From assembly GCF_004022705.2 (NCBI RefSeq), contig NZ_RZOY02000002.1:349758-413757 (forward strand): a DNA stretch of 64,000 bases. The letters are read 5' to 3'. The translations under genes and the position numbers were made by a program. The first letter of the stretch is position 1. Every line of letters begins with the position of its first letter. The notes under the pieces were generated by a model. The model saw only the letters and a program-made list of their open reading frames with translations, was not told the DNA's origin and did not search any database. Below, piece after piece: positions 8,565 through 21,514 of the stretch. This DNA comes from Mesorhizobium sp. M2D.F.Ca.ET.226.01.1.1. Its GTDB lineage: Bacteria; Pseudomonadota; Alphaproteobacteria; Rhizobiales; Rhizobiaceae.

Positions 8565-9806
8565 ATGTCGGTCGGAATCCGTCACGACGATTTGCGCCGG
8601 CGCAACCGCGCCATGGTGATTTCGGCCGTGCGCCGCGCCGGCCAGCCATCGCGGACGGAGATTGCCGCCACCACCGGGCTCAGCCACTCGACCATTTCGG
8701 CGATCTCCGCCGACCTGATCCAGGAGGGCATTCTCGCCGAAAGCAAGGCCAGCGAGCCGACGGCGTTGAAGCGCGGCCGGCCGCAGATCGGCCTGGCGCT
8801 GAACCCTGAAGCCGCTGCGGTGCTGACCGTGGTGTTGTCGCTGAACTTCCTGTCGGTCGCCGTGATCGACTATGCCGGCCAGGTGGTTGCCGAGGAACAG
8901 CTGCGTCTGGACACGCTCGTCATGCCGCGCGACGAGCTGATCGGCGAATGCGTGGCCATCGTCCGGCGCCGGCTGCAGGATCCCGACCTTGATGTCGGCA
9001 GCGTTGCCCGCATCGCCATGGGTATCCAGGGCATCACCGATACCCATGCGCGCGCCATGCTGTGGTCGCCGATCACGCCGCTGACCGACATTCCGTTTGC
9101 CGACATCCTCGAAAAGGAATTCGGCATCCCCGCCACAACGGAGAACGACTGCAACATGATGGCGGTGGCGCTGCAATGGCGCGACCCCGAGCGCTATCGC
9201 GACGACTTCATCGCTATCCTGTTGTCGCACGGCATCGGCATGGGCCTTGTGCTGAAGGGCACGCTGTTCACCGGCACGCATTCTTCCGGCGGCGAGTTCG
9301 GCCACATGATCCATCGTCCGGGCGGCGCGCTTTGCCGCTGCGGCCGCCGCGGCTGCGTCGAGGCGTATGCCGGCAACTATGCGATCTGGCGCAGCGCCAT
9401 GAAGATGAGCGAGGACGCCGAGCCGGTCGATGTCGGCGACGCCGACATGCGCGCTCTTGCCGCCAAGGCGCGCGAAAAGGACGGCCCCGAGCGCGAGGCC
9501 TATCGGCGGGCCGGCGAGGCGCTCGGCTTCGGCCTCGGCAACCTGTTCGCGCTGATCGATCCGGCGCCCGTCGCCATGGTCGGGGTCAGCGCCGCCGCCT
9601 TCGACCTGATCGAGCCGGCGCTGCGCGAAGCGATCGCCCAGACCGCGGGCGGCCAGCACTCGAAATCGATCTCCTTCGACACCGAGCCGAACGAACTGCC
9701 GCTGATCCGCGAAGGCTGCGCCATGCGCGCTTTGACCTTCGTCGACCAGGAGATCTTCGCGCCGGGTGTTCAGGCGAGAAGCGGTGCGGGAAAGAACGTC
9801 GCCTGA
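8565..9806 (+). CDS. ROK-family transcriptional repressor (XylR-like)
   Basis: A 413-residue protein. A winged helix-turn-helix at about 15-65 (QPSRTEIAATTGLSHSTISAI) is followed by a ROK sugar-sensing domain with the zinc-binding motif CRCGRRGCVEAY at about 259-270 and the glycine-rich GIGMGLVLKG. Family members repress sugar uptake operons until the sugar binds. Divergence from xylFHG points to a xylose or pentose response. ATG 8565 follows GGGAGGAC with a slightly long spacing. Confidence 0.88.
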   Translation: MSVGIRHDDLRRRNRAMVISAVRRAGQPSRTEIAATTGLSHSTISAISADLIQEGILAESKASEPTALKRGRPQIGLALNPEAAAVLTVVLSLNFLSVAVIDYAGQVVAEEQLRLDTLVMPRDELIGECVAIVRRRLQDPDLDVGSVARIAMGIQGITDTHARAMLWSPITPLTDIPFADILEKEFGIPATTENDCNMMAVALQWRDPERYRDDFIAILLSHGIGMGLVLKGTLFTGTHSSGGEFGHMIHRPGGALCRCGRRGCVEAYAGNYAIWRSAMKMSEDAEPVDVGDADMRALAAKAREKDGPEREAYRRAGEALGFGLGNLFALIDPAPVAMVGVSAAAFDLIEPALREAIAQTAGGQHSKSISFDTEPNELPLIREGCAMRALTFVDQEIFAPGVQARSGAGKNVA

Positions 9807-9858
9807 GCAGCTTTGAAGTGATCGTTGGTTTCCGCGTGCCCGTTCAGACACCGGAGAT

Positions 9859-9962
9859 TAGAGCAATTCCAGGAAAAGTGTAGGCGGTTTTCCGTCCGGA
9901 ATTGCGCCAAAACAAGGGGATAGGGCATTTCACCGTTTCCGTGAAACGGTGAAATGCCCTAG
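9859..9962. repeat. Interspersed repeat A, copy 3
   Basis: Full two-hairpin copy: GCAATTCCAGGAAAA...TTTTCCGTCCGGAATTGC, then TAGGGCATTTCACCGTTTC...GAAACGGTGAAATGCCCTA. The second stem differs in sequence from copy 1 but keeps perfect pairing on both arms. Confidence 0.85.
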
Positions 9963-10187
9963 CGAAGGCCCTGAAGCTTCGTCATTCAGGGCGAAGCAGG
10001 AGCGAAGCTTCGTCGCGAAGACCCTGGTATCCATTCCGTTACCTCGGACGTGGGGCGCGGCGGAGCAGAATTCTGCATCGTGGTGGCGCGTCGAAGTCAC
10101 GAAATGGATCCTCGGGTCTGCGCCGCGTCGCTTCGCTCCTGCTCCGCCCGTGGATGACGAAGCACGAACGTCTCGGCTACTCACCAA
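9963..10187. repeat. Degenerate intergenic repeat region downstream of phoB
   Basis: A gene-free stretch rich in inverted segments, such as CGAAGCAGGAGCGAAGC against GCTTCGCTCCTGCTCCGC, and phrases typical of decayed rhizobial intergenic repeats. I see no coding potential or RNA gene in it. Confidence 0.5.
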
Positions 10188-10232
10188 CGCGTGCGATCCG
10201 GTAGCGGACGCGTCAATTCCACGAGCGTCGCC

Positions 10233-10922
10233 TCAGTCCTCGCGAATGGCATACCCCGCGCCACGAATGGTGCGGATGACATCGGGCATGCGGCCGTTGT
10301 TGACGGCCTTGCGCAGGCGTCCGACATGAACGTCCACCGTGCGCTCGTCGATATAGATCGTCTCGCCCCAGACATTGTCGAGCAGCTGGCTGCGCGAGAA
10401 CACGCGGCCGGGATGACGCATCATGAATTCGAGCAGCCGGAACTCGGTCGGGCCGAGCCTGATCTCGCTTTTTTTGCGGTAGACGCGGTGCGATTCGCGG
10501 TCGAGCACGATGTCGCCGACCTTGAGCACGCTGGACAGCACCTCCGGCTTGGCGCGGCGCAGCAGCGCCTTGACGCGCGCCATGAACTCCGGCGTCGAGA
10601 ACGGCTTGACCAGATAGTCGTCGGCGCCGGTGGACAAACCTCGAACCCGATCGCTTTCCTCGCCGCGCGCGGTCAGCATGATGATCGGCAGCCGCTCGGT
10701 CTCGGGCCGCATCCTCAGGCGCCGGCAAAGCTCGATGCCGGAAACCGCCGGCACCATCCAGTCGAGCACGAGCAGGTCGGGAACGTTTTCCTGCAGGCGG
10801 ATTTCGGCCTCGTCGCCGCGGGTCACCACTTCCACCTGGTAACCCTCGGATTCGAGGTTGTAGCGGAGCAGCACCCCCAGCGGCTCCTCGTCCTCCACCA
10901 CCATGATGCGTGGCGCGATCAT
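10233..10922 (-). CDS. phoB: Phosphate regulon response regulator PhoB
   Basis: A 229-residue OmpR-type regulator. The receiver domain has phospho-acceptor Asp54 in LVLDWM and Lys106 in LVKPF, and a winged-helix DNA-binding domain fills the C-terminus (LGPTEFRLLEFMMRHPGRVFSR, TVDVHVGRLRK, RGAGYAI). It binds Pho boxes and activates the pst operon in which it lies, giving autoregulation. The start ATG 10922 gives the standard family length. phoU lies 17 bases upstream. No phoR gene is adjacent. Confidence 0.96.
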   Translation of the reverse strand: MIAPRIMVVEDEEPLGVLLRYNLESEGYQVEVVTRGDEAEIRLQENVPDLLVLDWMVPAVSGIELCRRLRMRPETERLPIIMLTARGEESDRVRGLSTGADDYLVKPFSTPEFMARVKALLRRAKPEVLSSVLKVGDIVLDRESHRVYRKKSEIRLGPTEFRLLEFMMRHPGRVFSRSQLLDNVWGETIYIDERTVDVHVGRLRKAVNNGRMPDVIRTIRGAGYAIRED

Positions 10923-10939
10923 CGGGGTAACCTTTTCCG

Positions 10940-11647
10940 TCAGGCCGCCGGCGCCGACATTGCCGTCTCGTCCTGCTTCGGACGGTTGGCGGGCAATTGC
11001 ATGCCGGTCAGCACATAATAGGCGTTCTCGGCGATGTTGGTCACATGGTCGCCGATGCGCTCGAGATTCTTGGCGCAGAACAGAAGATGCGTGCAAGCCG
11101 TGATGTTGCGCGGATCTTCCATCATGTAGGTCAGGAGTTCGCGGAACACGGAGGTGTATTTGACGTCGATGCGCTCGTCGTCGTTGCGCAGCTTGGCCAG
11201 CGCCGAAGCATCGCCCACCGTGTATTCCTGGACTACCGCCTGGACCTGGATCAGCACCAGCTGCGCCATGGAATCGATCGAATGTGTGAGGTCGCGCGGC
11301 GCGGCGCTGATGCCGACCGAGCCGACCCGCTTGGCGATGTTCTTGGCAAGATCGCCGATGCGTTCGAGATCGCCCGCCATGCGGATCGAGCCGACCACGT
11401 GGCGAAGATCGTCCGCCATCGGCTGCCGCTTGGCGATCAGCGTGATCGCGCGGTCGTCGAGCTCGCGCTGGCGCGCGTCCATGATGGTGTCGTCGGAGAC
11501 GACGCGCTGCGCCAGCGCATTGTCGGTCTCCAGCAAAGCCCTGGTTGCGGCGCCGACCATCGAACCGGCCAGGTCGCCCATGTCGTTGATCAGCCGGCTG
11601 ATCTGCCTCAGATCCTCGTCGAACGAGGCAACGGTATGTTCGGCCAT
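10940..11647 (-). CDS. phoU: Phosphate signalling protein PhoU
   Basis: A 235-residue all-helical protein with two PhoU repeats, each with the metal-binding E/DxxxD pattern (MAGDLERIGDLAKNIAKR and AKNLERIGDHVTNIAEN). PhoU links Pst transporter status to the PhoR/PhoB two-component system and restrains phosphate uptake. It sits between pstB (20 bases upstream) and phoB in the expected order. The C-terminus has a short variable tail (RPKQDETAMSAPAA). Confidence 0.95.
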   Translation of the reverse strand: MAEHTVASFDEDLRQISRLINDMGDLAGSMVGAATRALLETDNALAQRVVSDDTIMDARQRELDDRAITLIAKRQPMADDLRHVVGSIRMAGDLERIGDLAKNIAKRVGSVGISAAPRDLTHSIDSMAQLVLIQVQAVVQEYTVGDASALAKLRNDDERIDVKYTSVFRELLTYMMEDPRNITACTHLLFCAKNLERIGDHVTNIAENAYYVLTGMQLPANRPKQDETAMSAPAA

Positions 11648-11667
11648 GATGATGTCCTCGTATGAGC

Positions 11668-12471
11668 TCAGCCGAAGCGGCCGGTGATGTAGTCCTGCGT
11701 GCGCTTCTCACGCGGCGAGGTGAAAATCTTCTCGGTCCGGTCGAACTCCACCAGCTCGCCGAGATACATGAACGCCGTCTGCCGCGACACGCGCGCCGCC
11801 TGCTGCATGTTGTGGGTGACGATGACGATCGTGTAGTCGGCCTGCAATTCGTCGATCAGCTCCTCGATCTTGGCGGTCGAGAGCGGATCGAGCGCCGAGG
11901 CCGGTTCGTCGAGCAGGATGACCTCCGGCTTCACCGCGACGGTGCGGGCGATGCACAGGCGCTGCTGCTGGCCGCCCGACAGGCTCTGGCCGCTGGCGTT
12001 GAGCTTGTCCTTGACCTCGTTCCACAGCGCGGCGCGCTTCAGCGCCGACTCGACGCGGTTGTCCATCTCGGCCTTGCTGATCTTCTCATAGAGCCTGACG
12101 CCGAAGGCGATGTTTTCGTAGATCGACATCGGGAACGGCGTCGGCTTCTGGAACACCATGCCGATCTTGGTGCGCAGCAGGTTGAGGTCCTGCGAGCGGT
12201 CGAGGATGTTCTTGCCGTCGAGCAGCACCTGGCCCTCGGCGGTCTGCTTCGGATAGAGCTCGTAGATGCGGTTCAAGACGCGCAGCAGTGTCGACTTCCC
12301 GCAGCCCGACGGCCCGATGAAGGCGGTGACGCTGCGCTCCGGCAGGGACAGGTTGATGTCCTTCAGCGCCTTCGATTGGCCATAGTAGAAGTTGAGGCCT
12401 TTGACCTCGATCTTGGCCTTCTCGACTGTCGTGTCGGCTGCGTTCAGGTCAGTGGACAACATCGGTTTCAT
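11668..12471 (-). CDS. pstB: Phosphate ABC transporter ATPase PstB
   Basis: A 267-residue ABC ATPase: Walker [10 protein letters not shown] (53-61), signature [13 protein letters not shown], Walker [14 protein letters not shown], switch VTHNMQQA. It powers phosphate import through PstCA. ATG 12471 overlaps the pstA stop as ATGA, with AGAGGA upstream. A longer in-frame extension into pstA lacks family similarity and was not used. Confidence 0.96.
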   Translation of the reverse strand: MKPMLSTDLNAADTTVEKAKIEVKGLNFYYGQSKALKDINLSLPERSVTAFIGPSGCGKSTLLRVLNRIYELYPKQTAEGQVLLDGKNILDRSQDLNLLRTKIGMVFQKPTPFPMSIYENIAFGVRLYEKISKAEMDNRVESALKRAALWNEVKDKLNASGQSLSGGQQQRLCIARTVAVKPEVILLDEPASALDPLSTAKIEELIDELQADYTIVIVTHNMQQAARVSRQTAFMYLGELVEFDRTEKIFTSPREKRTQDYITGRFG

Positions 12472-13319
12472 CTGTCCTCTCTGCGTCCGGTAAGGCTGCG
12501 GGCGAAGATGCTCAGCCCGAGAACCGTCAGGGTGATTATGAGTGCGCCCGTCCAGGCCAGCTGCTGCCATTCCTCATAGGGGCTCAGCGCAAACTGGAAG
12601 ATGGTCACCGGCAGGCTGGCCATCGGCGCGTTGAGATTGCTGGACCAGAACTGGTTGTTGAGCGCGGTGAAGAGCAGCGGCGCCGTCTCGCCGGAAATGC
12701 GGGCGATCGCCAGCAATATGCCGGTGACGATGCCGGAAAGCGCCGCGCGATAGGCGACCGAGCGGATCACCACCCAGCGCGGTGCGCCGATGGCGGTGCC
12801 GGCTTCGCGCAGCGCGTTGGGCACGAGGTTCAGCATGTCCTCGGTGGTGCGCACCACGACCGGGATCACCAGGATGGACAGAGCGACCGCGCCGGCAATC
12901 GCCGAGAAATGGCCCATCGGCCGCACCAGCAGCTCATAGACGAACAGGCCGACGATGATGGACGGCGCCGACAGCAGGATGTCATTGATGAAGCGCACCA
13001 CGGTGGTGAGACGCGAGAAGCGGCCATACTCGGCCATATAGGTCCCGGCGAGCACGCCGATCGGCGTGCCGACGACGATGCCGATGATGGTCATGACGAT
13101 GCTGCCGTAGATGGCGTTGAGCAGGCCGCCGGCGTCGCCGGGCGGCGGCGTCATCTCGGTAAGGACCGCCAGCGAGACGCCGGACAGGCCCTTATAGATC
13201 AGCGCGCCGAGGATGAGCGCCAGCCAGGCAAGGCCGATGCCCGCGGCGATGACGCACAGCGCCATCATCACGCCATTCTTGCGCTTGCGTCTCTGGTGAA
13301 GCGACATAGCTACCGACAT
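12468..13319 (-). CDS. pstA: Phosphate ABC transporter permease PstA
   Basis: A 283-residue membrane protein with six predicted helices and the binding-protein-dependent transport motif region [29 protein letters not shown] (the EAA loop that contacts PstB). It pairs with PstC to form the phosphate channel. The start at 13319 is 3 bases from the pstC stop, and a second in-frame ATG lies at 13307. It is translationally coupled to pstB. Confidence 0.94.
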   Translation of the reverse strand: MSVAMSLHQRRKRKNGVMMALCVIAAGIGLAWLALILGALIYKGLSGVSLAVLTEMTPPPGDAGGLLNAIYGSIVMTIIGIVVGTPIGVLAGTYMAEYGRFSRLTTVVRFINDILLSAPSIIVGLFVYELLVRPMGHFSAIAGAVALSILVIPVVVRTTEDMLNLVPNALREAGTAIGAPRWVVIRSVAYRAALSGIVTGILLAIARISGETAPLLFTALNNQFWSSNLNAPMASLPVTIFQFALSPYEEWQQLAWTGALIITLTVLGLSIFARSLTGRREDR

Positions 13320-13322
13320 CGG

Positions 13323-14309
13323 TCATGCTCCCGTGCGACTATCGATGCGCAACAGCATGTAGCGCGCGATGGCGAGGATGATGAAGGTGATGACGAACAG
13401 GATCAGGCCGAGCGCCACCAGCGAGGAGGTATAAAGCTCGCCGTCGGCCTCGGTGAATTCGTTGGCGATGGTCGCCGAAATCGTCGTGCCCGGCGCAAAC
13501 AGCGAGGCACTGATGCGGTGCGCGTTGCCGATGACGAAGGTGACGGCCATCGTCTCGCCGAGCGCGCGGCCGAGGCCGAGCATGACACCCCCCATGATGC
13601 CGACGCGGGTGTAGGGGATGGTCACGCGCCGCGTCACTTCCCAGGTCGTGCAGCCGATTCCGTAAGCCGATTCCTTCAGCACCGCGGGCACGGTATCGAA
13701 CACGTCCTTGGTGATCGAGGTGATGAACGGCAGCACCATGATGGCAAGGATCAGCGACGACGTCAGCAGGCCGATGCCGTAAGGCGGACCGGCAAACAGA
13801 CTGGAGAGGCCCGGTATGCCGTGGAAGATATTGATGATGAACGGCTGCACCTTCGTCTGCAGGAACGGCGCGAACACGAACAGGCCCCAGATGCCGTAGA
13901 TGATCGAAGGAATGCCGGCGAGCAGTTCGACAGCGATGCCGATCGGGCGCCTCAGCGGGCGCGGGCAGAGCTCGGTCAGGAAGACGGCGATGCCGATGCC
14001 GATCGGCACGGCGATGAGGATGGCGATGGCCGAGGTGACGATGGTGCCGTAGATAGGCGCCAGGGCGCCGAAATTCTCGGTGACCGGATTCCAGGATTCG
14101 GTGGTCAGGAAGGAGAAGCCGAACTTCGATAGCGCCTCCCACGAGCCGGCGAACAGCGAGATCGCGACGCCGCCGAGAAGGACCAGAACGAGTATGGCGG
14201 AAAGACGCGTGGCCGTTCGGAAGATCGTGTCGGTGAGGGCGAAGCGGCGCACCGTCGCTTCTCTGGTCCGCATCGCGGACGATGTCACGGCTTCGGAAAC
14301 GGCACTCAT
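13323..14309 (-). CDS. pstC: Phosphate ABC transporter permease PstC
   Basis: A 328-residue membrane protein with six helices after a cytoplasmic N-terminus. The EAA loop is KESAYGIGCTTWEVTRRVTIPYTRVGIMGG, and a family-typical segment is LTELCPRPLRRPIGIAVELLAGIPSIIYG. ATG 14309 follows GAGGGGCTCG. Longer in-frame starts run back into the pstS-pstC hairpin and pstS, so they were rejected. It is the permease partner of PstA. Confidence 0.95.
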   Translation of the reverse strand: MSAVSEAVTSSAMRTREATVRRFALTDTIFRTATRLSAILVLVLLGGVAISLFAGSWEALSKFGFSFLTTESWNPVTENFGALAPIYGTIVTSAIAILIAVPIGIGIAVFLTELCPRPLRRPIGIAVELLAGIPSIIYGIWGLFVFAPFLQTKVQPFIINIFHGIPGLSSLFAGPPYGIGLLTSSLILAIMVLPFITSITKDVFDTVPAVLKESAYGIGCTTWEVTRRVTIPYTRVGIMGGVMLGLGRALGETMAVTFVIGNAHRISASLFAPGTTISATIANEFTEADGELYTSSLVALGLILFVITFIILAIARYMLLRIDSRTGA

Positions 14310-14338
14310 CGAGCCCCTCGCATTTCGAAAGAAAGACA

Positions 14339-14360
14339 GGAGGGCGCCGGAGCGCCCTCC
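14339..14360 (-). terminator. Hairpin between pstS and pstC (attenuator or mRNA stabiliser)
   Basis: A perfect 9-bp GC-rich stem GGAGGGCGC / GCGCCCTCC with a 4-base loop, followed on the transcribed strand by TGTCTTTCTTTCG. It lies 14 bases past the pstS stop. Such intercistronic hairpins commonly make pstS more abundant than pstCAB. Confidence 0.65.
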
Positions 14361-14374
14361 CCATTCGCTAAGAA

Positions 14375-15433
14375 TTACATGCCGGAGTAGATCGGCTTGC
14401 CGTCCTTGTCGACGATGTCCTTGCCCCACATTTCCTCGACGCTCTTCACGACCTTGTCGGGCATCGGAACGTAGTCGAGTTCTGCAGCCATCTTATCGCC
14501 CTTGGCATAGGACCAGGCGAAGAACTTGAGCGCTTCGGCCGTGGCGGCTGCATCGTCGGGCTTCTGATATACGAGGATCCAGGTGGCGGAGGTCATAGGC
14601 CAGGATTCGGCACCTGCCTGGTTGGCCAGGATGACGCCATAGCCCGGCTGCGAGCTCCAGTCGGCATTGGCCGCGGCAGCCGAGAACGCCTTGGCGGTCG
14701 GCTCGACCTTCTTGCCGTCCTTGTTGATAAGGTCGGTATAGGTGAGCTTGTTCTGCTTGGCATAGGCATATTCGACATAGCCGATCGCGCCGCCGGTCTG
14801 CGAGACATTGTTGGCTACGCCCTCATTACCCTTGGCGCCGATACCGACAGGCCATTCCACAGCCTTGTCGACGCCGACCTTCGACTTCCAGTCGGCGCTG
14901 ACGTCGCCGAGATAGTAGGTGAAGTTGAAGGTGGTGCCGGAGCCGTCCGAACGATGGACGACCGCTATCGCCTGGTCGGGCAGCTTGATCTTGGGGTTGA
15001 GCTTCTTGATCGCAGCGTCGTTCCAGTTGGTGATCTTGCCTAGGAAGATGTCGGCCAGCGTCGGGCCGTCAAGCACCAACTCGCCCGGCTTGACGCCTTC
15101 GAGGTTGACGACCGGAACGATGCCGCCCATCACCGTCGGGAACTGCGCGAGGCCGCTCGACTTGAGATCGTCGCCCGTGAGCGGCGCGTCGGAAGCGCCA
15201 AAGGTCACGGTCTTGGCCTTGATCTGCTTGATGCCGCCGCCGGAGCCGATCGACTGATAGTTGAGACCGGTGCCGGTCTCCTTTTTATAGGCGTCGGCCC
15301 ACTTCGCATAGATTGGGTAGGGGAATGTGGCGCCGGCACCGGAGATGTCCGCGGCCCAAGCGGCGGACAGGGTGAGCGTGGACGCCGTAGCCATTGCAAT
15401 CGCAACGGCCGCCGAGCGGATAAAATGTCTCAT
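14375..15433 (-). CDS. pstS: Periplasmic phosphate-binding protein PstS
   Basis: A 352-residue protein with a signal peptide of about 27 residues (cleavage after SAAWA). Phosphate-binding features are the mature N-terminus [35 protein letters not shown] and [16 protein letters not shown]. It captures inorganic phosphate for PstCAB. ATG 15433 has a CAGGAGCAGGCC site. It is the first gene of the phosphate operon behind a Pho box. Confidence 0.96.
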   Translation of the reverse strand: MRHFIRSAAVAIAMATASTLTLSAAWAADISGAGATFPYPIYAKWADAYKKETGTGLNYQSIGSGGGIKQIKAKTVTFGASDAPLTGDDLKSSGLAQFPTVMGGIVPVVNLEGVKPGELVLDGPTLADIFLGKITNWNDAAIKKLNPKIKLPDQAIAVVHRSDGSGTTFNFTYYLGDVSADWKSKVGVDKAVEWPVGIGAKGNEGVANNVSQTGGAIGYVEYAYAKQNKLTYTDLINKDGKKVEPTAKAFSAAAANADWSSQPGYGVILANQAGAESWPMTSATWILVYQKPDDAAATAEALKFFAWSYAKGDKMAAELDYVPMPDKVVKSVEEMWGKDIVDKDGKPIYSGM

Positions 15434-15511
15434 GTGGCCTGCTCCTGTTCGGAATATGGTCTCTTGGCACCGCCTTCTGCCGGCGCCCGGTGAGGGCAAT
15501 AGACTTCGATT

Positions 15512-15540
15512 ATTACAGTCGCATGACAGTTTCGTGTCAG
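15512..15540 (-). promoter_or_regulatory. Triple-repeat Pho box upstream of pstS
   Basis: On the minus strand three 7-base repeats occur with exact 11-base periodicity: CTGACAC, CTGTCAT, CTGTAAT, separated by 4-base spacers GAAA and GCGA. This matches PhoB site architecture (consensus CTGTCAT). It lies about 80 bases upstream of the pstS start. Confidence 0.85.
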
Positions 15541-15652
15541 CCCGGTAACGACTGAACGACCATGTTCGGGAGGGGTTCCGCCAGGCTTTCCGGGCCGGCC
15601 GGAGTTTGCCGCGGGAATCAGCAACTTGTCTGACTTTTGAATAAAAAATTAT

Positions 15653-15679
15653 CCCGGCGGCCGGATCATGGCCGCCGGG
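15653..15679 (-). terminator. Rho-independent terminator (T-run on minus strand)
   Basis: A perfect 10-bp inverted repeat CCCGGCGGCC / GGCCGCCGGG with a 7-base loop. Read on the minus strand it is followed by ATAATTTTTTATT. It would stop transcription coming from the hybrid kinase before the pst promoter. Confidence 0.7.
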
Positions 15680-15930
15680 AAATAAAATCCGGACGAGAGC
15701 GCGTTGCCTGTACGCCAGAGCGGATCATGGCTTGGCCATCGCCGAAAACAGGTCCGTTGGGGTAGAGTCGACGCTGTTTCTTGTTGGCGGTCGCTTGCTC
15801 CCGCCCGTAACCGAAAGGCGGAATCAGTGCCAACATTGTCCGAACTTGGCGTTTGCTTTGATATGGTGCGATCGCACCATACGCGTGCGTAAGCGTCTCG
15901 CCGGCGTCGGCCCGCGATTTTGGCGCGATC

Positions 15931-16057
15931 AGAGCAATTCCAGGAAAAGTGTGAGCGGTTAGGTTCGGCGCGTTCGCCGTAACCTTCCGCCTGGAATTGC
16001 GCCAAAACAAGGAGATAGGGCGTTTCGCCGTTTCCGTGAAACGGTGAAACGCCCTAA
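15931..16057. repeat. Interspersed repeat A, copy 4, with an altered first hairpin
   Basis: The outer arms GCAATTCC / GGAATTGC and the complete second hairpin (TAGGGCGTTTCGCCGTTTC...) are kept. The inner part of the first hairpin is replaced by an unrelated but perfectly folding segment with arms GCGG/CCGC, GGTT/AACC and CGGCG/CGCCG. The copy is therefore about 20 bp longer than the others. Confidence 0.8.
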
Positions 16058-16155
16058 AGCGAGTCGCGTCTGAACGGCCTCATGCGACGCGCTTTAGGTT
16101 GTTGTTTTATGCATGTCGTTGCCCCAAACCGCTGCGCACTTTTGGGCGACATGCA

Positions 16156-16157
<2 letters not shown>
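16056..16157. repeat. Second palindromic repeat family, single copy here
   Basis: Two hairpins: AAAGCG-GTCGC... / GCGAC-GCGCTTT, then a perfect 10-bp stem ATGCATGTCG (16109-16118) / CGACATGCAT (16147-16156). The second unit resembles a very common rhizobial intergenic palindrome. It abuts copy 4 of repeat A and reaches the 3' end of the hybrid kinase gene. Confidence 0.65.
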
Positions 16158-19914
<3,757 letters not shown>

Positions 19915-20117
19915 ATTGTTGCCACCCCAACCGAACCCCCTTCGCGGTTCGTCAGCGGAATGTGCCCGACAAGCATTAACGATCCGCTAACCATAACGAA
20001 TTGCAACCACGCGCCGTCGAATGCCGTTGAGACAATCGCAACCCTGGCGCCGGATGCGCTAGTCCGCCTGTTGGCGATCATGGGAGCGACGCCTATAAGG
20101 TGCCTGAGGTATTGCTA

Positions 20118-20477
20118 ATGTTCGGTCGATTCGCTGCCTTTATCCTGTGCCCGGCGCTGCTTGCAGCGGGCGGCTGCGCGCGCAGCGACGATGGCACGGT
20201 GATCGTTCCGAGCCGGATGGATGTCAGGCGTGTCTGGGACCGGGCGCCGCCGGGAACGGTCGCATCGCGGCAGATCGCCTCGGATGTGTTTCCCTTGCCG
20301 CCGAGCGCGCCGGCAAGCCTGCCGGCGAGCCCGACCGTCCGGCGCCACTCCAGACCCGCTTCGACGAAGCCGTCCTTCGGCCAGGATCTGTCCGACCCGG
20401 CATCCGGCGAGCAGAGCCCCCTCACCTGCAGGAATGTCGGCGAAGACGGCAAGCGCTATCGCGTCGTCTGCGAATAA
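20118..20477 (+). CDS. Small lipoprotein, unknown
   Basis: A 119-residue protein. The signal peptide MFGRFAAFILCPALLAAGGC carries lipobox AAGGC. It is followed by a Pro/Ser-rich linker (FPLPPSAPASLPASPTVRR) and a short C-terminal motif with two Cys (LTCRNVGEDGKRYRVVCE). I do not recognise a domain. Its start is preceded by GAGG at a distance of 8, and it is divergent from the five-PAS kinase. Confidence 0.6.
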   Translation: MFGRFAAFILCPALLAAGGCARSDDGTVIVPSRMDVRRVWDRAPPGTVASRQIASDVFPLPPSAPASLPASPTVRRHSRPASTKPSFGQDLSDPASGEQSPLTCRNVGEDGKRYRVVCE

Positions 20478-20642
20478 AGTTCCTTCAATCTGTGGATGCA
20501 GTGCCGGCCGGACAAGCGCCGAACAACCGCCAGCGTAAGAAACCGAGCCGCCGTCGCGATCACGGATTGCTGATGAAACCTTTGACCGGTGGTGACGTTT
20601 CCCGGCATTGATGCGATCCGCGCTGCACCCAGGAGACTGAAG

Positions 20643-20876
20643 ATGTCCATTCACTTCACCGTCTCTGGCCTGACCAGGAACCTGATCCATTCGCTTTGGT
20701 TGAATCATGAGCAGGCGCCGAGGCCCCTTACCCCGGAACAGAACCTTCTGCTGGATTGTTACCTGGCCGGGCAGATCCCGGACTCGGCCTGGAGCGACTA
20801 TGTCTTCGAGATGCCGGAGTTGGAAAAACATGCCCAACTCAGGCGTACCAGGTCAGGCGTGGGCGGCCTGACTTGA
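20643..20876 (+). CDS. Small hypothetical protein
   Basis: A 77-residue soluble protein (MSIHFTVSGLTRN...) with a leucine-rich centre (LTPEQNLLLDCYLAGQIPDSAWSDYVF) and a basic tail. ATG 20643 has a good CAGGAGACTGAAG site. No family is recognised. It sits between two small secreted-protein genes. Confidence 0.55.
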   Translation: MSIHFTVSGLTRNLIHSLWLNHEQAPRPLTPEQNLLLDCYLAGQIPDSAWSDYVFEMPELEKHAQLRRTRSGVGGLT

Positions 20877-20893
20877 AACGGTGAGCCTGCCGC

Positions 20894-21262
20894 TCATTTC
20901 TTCGGCGAATTGAACTGTAGCGTGAAGACGTTGCCGGGAATGCCTTGCGCCAGCGCCGGCGAAAGGCTGAGCGGCAGGCAGTCATTCAGCGCCTTTATCG
21001 CCGCATCGACATAGGCCTTGCGCGCCTTGTCGTCGCCGGCGACATGAATGGCGGTTGTTTTAGGCGGCCCGATCAGCGTGCCGTCGCGCTTGAAGCTGAA
21101 GCTGAGCGTGACCGAGGAATTGTCGGAATTGGCCGGCGGCGTCCAGCAGGCCAGCAGGGCGGCGCCGACCTCGTTCATGCCGTTGAGCGGTGCGGTGGCG
21201 CCCGCTGGAAAGGGCACAACCGACAGCGCTCCCGCCATCATCAGAAATCTTGCCGTGTTCAT
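20894..21262 (-). CDS. Secreted TolA/TonB C-terminal-like protein
   Basis: A 122-residue protein with a signal peptide (MNTARFLMMAGALSVVPFPAGA). The mature part looks like a lone TolA/TonB C-terminal fold: LLACWTPPANSDNSSVTLSFSFKRDGTLIGPP, then VDAAIKALNDCLPLSL and FTLQFNSPKK. It lacks the membrane anchor and long linker of TonB or TolA, so it is probably a free periplasmic protein rather than an energy transducer. Its partner is unknown. ATG 21262 was chosen because it gives a clean signal peptide. Confidence 0.65.
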   Translation of the reverse strand: MNTARFLMMAGALSVVPFPAGATAPLNGMNEVGAALLACWTPPANSDNSSVTLSFSFKRDGTLIGPPKTTAIHVAGDDKARKAYVDAAIKALNDCLPLSLSPALAQGIPGNVFTLQFNSPKK

Positions 21263-21389
21263 CGCAGGTCCTCGTCGCCGTCGCTCTGCCCCTGACGGCA
21301 TCGTACGATCCATGACGAGGATGACAATAGGCTTTCAGTCCACCGGTCGGTGGTGCAATAATACTGTCGTGATTTCGGCGATGGCCGCA

Positions 21390-21421
21390 AAAAAGCAAAA
21401 GGCCGGCACGGAGCCGACCTT
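21390..21421 (-). terminator. Terminator of the VOC-GST operon
   Basis: On the minus strand GGTCGGC / GCCGGCC form a stem with one G-T pair and a 5-base loop, followed by TTTTGCTTTTTT. It lies about 95 bases after the GST stop. Confidence 0.7.
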
Positions 21422-21514
21422 TCCCTTGCCTCGCCATCGCGCCAGTACATCCGTGGTCGCTGCGAGGACTGAGACCAGTAGACAGGCCTTGGGTAAACGA
21501 AACCTTAACCGCCG

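Noticed and set aside
10233..11711. Apparent 492-residue protein ending in PhoB
   Set aside because: The upstream half is an out-of-frame reading of phoU. PhoB has its own ATG at 10922 and normal length.
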